NCBI GenBank assembly: GCA_017503285.1
Contig: JAFVTH010000025.1
Span: forward strand, 1-35,297
Source of the DNA: Clostridia bacterium
GTDB lineage: Bacteria; Bacillota; Clostridia; Oscillospirales; CAG-272
Direction: 5' to 3'
DNA: 35,297 bases
A model generated the notes under the pieces. It ran no database searches and was not told the origin of the DNA. It saw only the letters and a list, made by a program, of their open reading frames with translations. Positions 32,401 through 35,297 of this stretch are shown here, piece by piece; position 1 is the stretch's first letter; the number at the start of each line of letters is the position of its first letter. A program made the position numbers and the translations under genes.

Positions 32401-33692
32401 CTGTTGACTACCAGCGCACGGAGTTTACCAAAAAAATGTACGAGGACAGGTATACAATCCTTGCGCCTCAAATGTCCCCTATCCACTTTGATATTTTAGG
32501 TCCACTCTTTGATAAGTATGGCTTTAATGTTGAGGTGCTTGATAACGACAACAGGGGTGCTATTGATACCGGTCTTAAATATGTAAACAACGATGCCTGC
32601 TTCCCATCAATTACTGTTGTCGGACAGATTATGGACGCTGTGCTTTCCGGCAAGTACGACACACATAAGCTTGCTGTTATTATGACCCAGACAGGTGGCT
32701 GCTGCCGTGCAAGCAACTATGTTGGCTTTATCCGCCACGCCCTTGATAAGGTGGGCATGTCTTATATTCCCGTTATTTCTCTTAATGCTGTGGGCATTGA
32801 GAAAAACGAGGGCTTTAAGATTTCCTTGGGTCTTATTATTTCTGCCCTGCGCGGTGTGATAATCGGCGACCTGCTTATGCGCTGTCTTTATGCAACACGT
32901 CCTTACGAGGCTGTGCCCGACTCCGCAAACCTACTACACAAAAAATGGCGCGATATTGCCATTGATTTCTTGACCAACAAGAAAACAAAATGGTCATATA
33001 AAAAGGTATGCCGTGGCATTGTTAAGGACTTTGACGAGCTGCCGCTTATAGAGGGGCTTAAAAAGCCACGCGTTGGTGTCGTTGGTGAGATTTTGGTAAA
33101 ATATATGCCTCTTGCAAACAACAACCTTGTTGACCTGCTTGAAAGAGAGGGTGCAGAGGCTGTTGTGCCCGACCTTATTGACTTTCTTAACTACTGTGTT
33201 TACAACTCTGACTACAAGCACCGCTTCCTTGGCTTTAAGTGGACCTCTGCTCTTATTGCAAGGCTTGGTGTCGGCGCTATTGAAATGGTGCGTGGGCCTG
33301 CAAAGCGCGCGCTTAAGAAATCAAAGCGCTTTGATGCGCCTGTTCACATTACCGAGGTGGCTAAGATGGCTAAGCCGTTTTTGTCAATCGGTAACCAATA
33401 TGGAGAGGGCTGGTTCTTAACCGGCGAGATGGTGGAGCTTATCCACTCCGGCGCTCCAAACATTGTTTGTATACAGCCGTTTGCTTGCTTGCCTAACCAT
33501 GTTGTTGGTAAGGGCGTTATCAAGCTTTTGCGCAAGCACTTCCCAGAGTCTAATGTTGTGGCTGTCGACTACGACCCGGGTGCATCCGAGGTTAACCAGC
33601 TTAACAGAATAAAGCTTATGCTTACTGTGGCTAAGAAGAACCTGGAAAGAAAGGAAAATGAGGAAAAGGCAGAGGATACTCTACCTGTTTAA
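29409..33692 (+). CDS. Giant acyl-CoA dehydratase activase: two activase domains fused to DUF2229 and an HgdB-like domain
   Basis: 1427 residues, no signal peptide. Two ASKHA activase domains of the BcrAD/BadF/HgdC family lie in tandem: one at 1-260 (GIDIGSTTVKVAV; C125 in GICAGGTGSFID, C164 in RCGVFAKTD) and one at 320-580 (GIDAGSTTTKLAL; C445 in ACSSGCGSFIE, C484 in RCTVFMNSN). In each the two cysteines are 39 residues apart, as in HgdC, where they hold the bridging [4Fe-4S] cluster in a dimer. A Cys cluster follows (C605, C608, C612, C631), then a DUF2229-type region (about 665-900) and a C-terminal HgdB-like domain (about 1010-1200, MTQTGGCCRASNYVG). Such fusions are widespread in Clostridia but of unknown reaction; I infer ATP-driven low-potential electron transfer within one chain. 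It is cotranscribed with cysK. Confidence 0.9.
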   Translation: MKLYRIGIDIGSTTVKVAVIDENNEILYGEYARHLAHTQSKLCELLKEARERLGEFRVKAKITGSGSINLGKALNIEFIQEVAAVASSLKYLAPQTDVAIELGGEDAKIIYFDGNNVEERMNGICAGGTGSFIDQMAAILQTDATGLNREAEKYKQIYPIAARCGVFAKTDIQPLINEGATRADLSASIFQSVVNQTVSGLACGKPIRGCVAFLGGPLHFLPELKKAFIRTLKLTPENIVDPDNSHLFAAYGAAIECDSKTEETTIDELIERLETGVEMAFELKRLDPLFDSAEDYDSFLERHKRATIKKGDLRQYRGNCFLGIDAGSTTTKLALIGDEGQLLYSFYSNNQGSPIKTAIRAMEELGGLLPEGVNITYSCSTGYGEKLLKSAFSLDCGEVETIAHCTAAAFFDPQVDCVLDIGGQDMKCVKLKNGSVDTILLNEACSSGCGSFIESFANSLGYTAEEFAKKAIFAKNPIDLGTRCTVFMNSNVKQAQKEGATVSDISAGLAYSVIKNALYKVIKLKTVSDLGAHVVVQGGTFYNHAVLRALEKISGAQVTCPDISGIMGAFGAALIAKNSWQGKTTSTLSIDEILSLTYTTETIRCKGCSNSCILTVNRFPGGRRHITGNRCEKGSGEENGKEKGPNLPEYKLKRMFDYEPLPKDVARRGVIGIPRVLNIYENYPFWATFFKELGFSVMLSPKSTRKLYELGMDTIPSESECYPAKLAHGHIKWLIENGAPTIFYPCVFYEHQEKESAQNHYNCPIVVSYSENIKNNVEEIVEGEVTYLRPFIAFTNEKIATERLVSYFCHERDLFGLSEKEVKNAARAAWAEQQTAKEDVRKEGQKTLDWINKTGSRGIVLAGRPYHLDPEINHGIPELISSYGFAVLTEDSLPFIFDEIKGLRVNDQWVYHSRLYNAAAFVRKHENLELIQLNSFGCGIDAVTTDQVCEILEGSGKLYTVLKIDEVNNLGAIRIRIRSLISAMNMRKEKGITADVKPVDYQRTEFTKKMYEDRYTILAPQMSPIHFDILGPLFDKYGFNVEVLDNDNRGAIDTGLKYVNNDACFPSITVVGQIMDAVLSGKYDTHKLAVIMTQTGGCCRASNYVGFIRHALDKVGMSYIPVISLNAVGIEKNEGFKISLGLIISALRGVIIGDLLMRCLYATRPYEAVPDSANLLHKKWRDIAIDFLTNKKTKWSYKKVCRGIVKDFDELPLIEGLKKPRVGVVGEILVKYMPLANNNLVDLLEREGAEAVVPDLIDFLNYCVYNSDYKHRFLGFKWTSALIARLGVGAIEMVRGPAKRALKKSKRFDAPVHITEVAKMAKPFLSIGNQYGEGWFLTGEMVELIHSGAPNIVCIQPFACLPNHVVGKGVIKLLRKHFPESNVVAVDYDPGASEVNQLNRIKLMLTVAKKNLERKENEEKAEDTLPV

Positions 33693-33706
33693 TTAAAGGA
33701 GATTTT

Positions 33707-34768
33707 ATGAATAAGGGCTTAAGAATTACACTAAAGGTGCTACTTACCATTCTTTTAGTAGTTATCTTTCTTTTGGCTGGTGTAAAGGTGGGCGAGCGTC
33801 TATTCTTTACAGGCTTTTTCACAAACGCATCCACAGAGTTTAAGATTCCCGGTCTTAGCGAGGGCTACATTCCACAGGGCTTTGAAAAAATTACCCTAAA
33901 GGATGAAAATGGCGAGGATAAGGTGCATTTCCTTGCTTGCGGTTATATGACCGACAAGACTTCAAGCTCCCGTGTTTACCTGCTTGACGAGTATGGTAAT
34001 GTTGTTAATATGACTAACCTACAAAACGAAAAGGGCGAGGCATTTACAGGACACGCAGGCGGTCTTACATATCAGTATACAGACAAGGGCAACTACCTAT
34101 ATATTTCCGGCTCTAAGTGCCTTTACGTTTTCAATCTTGATGATGTTATAGGCGGCAAGAGTGAGGCAAGGCGCATTGGTAAATTTGAGGTTAGCACCCT
34201 TAAGGATGGGGCAAATGCCGACGAGGTTAGCCCGGCATACTGCAAGGTGTTTGACGGCTATTTATATGCCGGCTCCTTTGAGGATGCGGCAAACAATTAC
34301 GCAACTACTGCAAATCAGCACTTTACAAAGGACGAACAAACAAACCTTTCCGTTATTCTAAAATACAAGCTTGACCCGGAGGCTGAATATGGTATTAGTC
34401 TAAAGCCGGAGGCTGTATATTCTACACCTTCTACCGTTCAAGGTATGTATATTGATAATGGCAAGCTTATGCTTTCCTGCTCTTGGGGTCTTTCAATTTC
34501 CAAGATTCATATTTATGACCTAAATAAGATTGAGTCAAGCGAGCTTTGCAAGACTGACACAGCTCTTTGGGACGGCGAATATCCTGTTTATTTTGTAGGT
34601 GGCGACAACTATATTACAACAATTGACGCGCCCCCTATGGCAGAGGAAATTGTATACCACAACGGCAAAATTATGATAATGAACGAGTCTGCCTGCAACA
34701 AGTACATCTTTGGTAAATTTACAAGCGGTAACTACCTGTACGGCTACTACTACGACACAACAAAATAA
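33707..34768 (+). CDS. Membrane-anchored extracytoplasmic protein, probable beta-propeller
   Basis: 353 residues. A short basic N terminus and one hydrophobic helix (about 9-27) act as signal anchor, leaving the rest outside the cell. The body has repeated strand patterns (IPQGFEKITL, VYLLDEYGNVVNMTNL, LYISGSKCLYVFNLDDV, LYAGSFED, ILKYKLDPE, LMLSCSWGLSISKIHIYDL) and paired turns as in a beta-propeller. I recognise no family or active site. It follows the giant activase gene by 14 nt with an AAAGGAG site and is closed by a strong terminator, so it is the third gene of the cysK unit. Confidence 0.8.
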   Translation: MNKGLRITLKVLLTILLVVIFLLAGVKVGERLFFTGFFTNASTEFKIPGLSEGYIPQGFEKITLKDENGEDKVHFLACGYMTDKTSSSRVYLLDEYGNVVNMTNLQNEKGEAFTGHAGGLTYQYTDKGNYLYISGSKCLYVFNLDDVIGGKSEARRIGKFEVSTLKDGANADEVSPAYCKVFDGYLYAGSFEDAANNYATTANQHFTKDEQTNLSVILKYKLDPEAEYGISLKPEAVYSTPSTVQGMYIDNGKLMLSCSWGLSISKIHIYDLNKIESSELCKTDTALWDGEYPVYFVGGDNYITTIDAPPMAEEIVYHNGKIMIMNESACNKYIFGKFTSGNYLYGYYYDTTK

Positions 34769-34771
34769 AAT

Positions 34772-34806
34772 AAAAAGGAACAGACAAAATGTCTGTTCCT
34801 TTTTTG
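34772..34806 (+). terminator. Terminator of the cysK operon
   Basis: AAAAAGGAACAGACA (34772-34786) pairs perfectly with TGTCTGTTCCTTTTT (34790-34804) around AAA, followed by more T. One of the strongest hairpins in the window. Confidence 0.92.
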
Positions 34807-34832
34807 TAAGTCGGGCCTTGCGTCATTAAAGC

Positions 34833-35018
34833 GGGCAGATATGGAATCTGCCCCTACGGGTGTGGCAAATGTCATAATTCTCGGCAGGAGCAAGCACCTG
34901 CCCTACGGATATAGTGGGTTATTTCAACATTTCTGCGGGCAGTCGAGGACGCCTGCCCCTACGAGTGGAAGAGCGAGCTTTGCGGTATTTCGGGCAGATA
35001 TGGAATCTGCCCCTACGG
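34833..35018. repeat. Cluster of four related hairpin repeats ending in CTACG
   Basis: Four small stem-loops, each a GGCAG-rich arm and its complement followed by CTACGG or CTACGA: 34833-34859, 34883-34908, 34937-34964 and 34992-35018. The first and fourth are identical over 27 bases (arms GGGCAGAT and ATCTGCCC, loop ATGGA). The others keep the stem and tail but differ in the loop. They look like REP/MITE-type interspersed repeats rather than genes. No promoter or frame of interest lies in this gene-free stretch (34769-35187). Confidence 0.75.
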
Positions 35019-35050
35019 TTACAAGCCTCTCTTATGAAATAAATATAGAT

Positions 35051-35117
35051 AACAATCTCTTTTCAAAGCCCCCCTTGTGAAAGGGGGGAGAGCCACGATA
35101 GTGGAGGGGGGATTGTT
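35051..35117. mobile_element. MITE-like palindromic element
   Basis: 67 bp bounded by AACAATC (35051-35057) and its complement GATTGTT (35111-35117). Inside, CCCCCC (35070-35074 region) can pair with AGGGGGG tracts at 35082-35088 or 35105-35111, and CCAC with GTGG (35093-35104). Similar C- and G-run hairpins with 'TTGTGAAAGG' are common between genes of gut Clostridia (from memory, not searched). It has no coding capacity, so it would need a transposase elsewhere. Confidence 0.55.
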
Positions 35118-35152
35118 TCATTTGTGTGAGGCGTTTTACATTTTGAAATAAA

Positions 35153-35180
35153 AAAAAGGAGCGAATTTCGCTCCTTTTTG
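35153..35180. terminator. Terminator of the last, minus-strand gene
   Basis: AAAAAGGAGCG and CGCTCCTTTTT pair around AATTT, eight bases from the stop of the minus-strand fragment. A and T tracts on each side allow action both ways. Confidence 0.85.
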
Positions 35181-35187
35181 TTTTGAG

Positions 35188-35295
35188 TTAGAATAGCAAA
35201 TCTTGGATGTTTGCTGTTGATGTACCCTTTGTTACGGTTTGAACACCCTTGCCGTCGCCATAATCAAAGTCTACTGTTGTTGTTTTGATATTTTC
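35188..35295 (-). CDS. C-terminal end of an unidentified protein (partial)
   Basis: On the minus strand the frame is open from the window edge to TAA (35188-35190) and gives 35 residues ending VTKGTSTANIQDLLF. The Thr-rich, Gly/Asp-containing composition would suit an extracellular beta protein, but this is too short to identify. A terminator directly behind the stop supports that it is a real gene end. Confidence 0.55.
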   Translation of the reverse strand, partial: ENIKTTTVDFDYGDGKGVQTVTKGTSTANIQDLLF

Positions 35296-35297
35296 GG

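Noticed and set aside
1-35297. Search for tRNA, rRNA, CRISPR, transposase, phage, toxin-antitoxin or restriction genes
   Set aside because: No cloverleaf, repeat-spacer array or matching protein motif was seen; all long non-overlapping frames have other assignments.

Overview
The window reads as chromosomal DNA of an anaerobic, Gram-positive-type bacterium of class Clostridia (Bacillota), probably an uncultured gut commensal. The basis is strong Shine-Dalgarno sites, sigma-A-like promoters (TTGAMA, 17 bp, TAWAAT), a DnaD plus DnaI/DnaC-like gene pair, an L10 leader in front of rplJ-rplL, large 2-hydroxyacyl-CoA dehydratase-activase proteins typical of strict anaerobes, plant/mucin-glycan hydrolases (GH35, GH78) and BspA/GLUG-type surface proteins. 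No phage, plasmid, transposase, CRISPR, rRNA or tRNA gene was seen. Assignments rest on reading motifs in the translations; no database was searched.

Layout. 1-2.2 kb: tail of a zinc-ribbon protein, then a GH35 beta-galactosidase on the minus strand. 2.2-4.3 kb: a divergent operon with an XRE-type regulator, a membrane-anchored alpha/beta hydrolase and an unknown protein. 4.3-6.8 kb (minus): radical SAM protein overlapping a bifunctional NAD(P)HX repair enzyme (nnr). 6.8-10.9 kb: aldose 1-epimerase-like gene and a large surface lipoprotein, fired from a promoter back to back with that of the radical SAM gene. 10.9-14.2 kb (minus): a metal-efflux operon (ArsR/SmtB sensor, P1B ATPase, trigger-factor-like chaperone) with a clear operator. 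14.3-17.5 kb: GH78 alpha-L-rhamnosidase overlapping mnmA. 17.6-19.8 kb: type IA topoisomerase III. 19.9-23.8 kb: a compact housekeeping operon (dCMP deaminase, rimI, tsaD, dnaD-like, dnaC/dnaI-like). 23.8-24.9 kb: L10 leader, rplJ, rplL. 25.0-28.3 kb (minus): a secreted BspA-like leucine-rich-repeat protein and a HAD phosphatase. 28.4-34.8 kb: cysteine synthase, a 1427-residue double activase/dehydratase fusion and a membrane-anchored beta-propeller-like protein. 34.8-35.2 kb: gene-free stretch with four related hairpin repeats and one MITE-like palindrome; then the C-terminal end of a minus-strand gene.

How it fits together. Sugar release (GH35, GH78, aldose epimerase) and surface binding (GLUG lipoprotein, BspA-like protein) suit a glycan-foraging commensal. 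The metal operon is self-contained: the sensor has the complete SmtB-type alpha-5 zinc site, and an inverted repeat of the SmtB-family type lies at its own start site. The most unexpected signals are non-coding: ten of eleven putative promoters carry an extended -10 (TGN), three of them share a near-identical core, a nested hairpin precedes the dCMP deaminase gene, and a perfect 20-bp palindrome lies in the cysK leader. I did not find an obvious new defence or mobile system, and I do not claim one.
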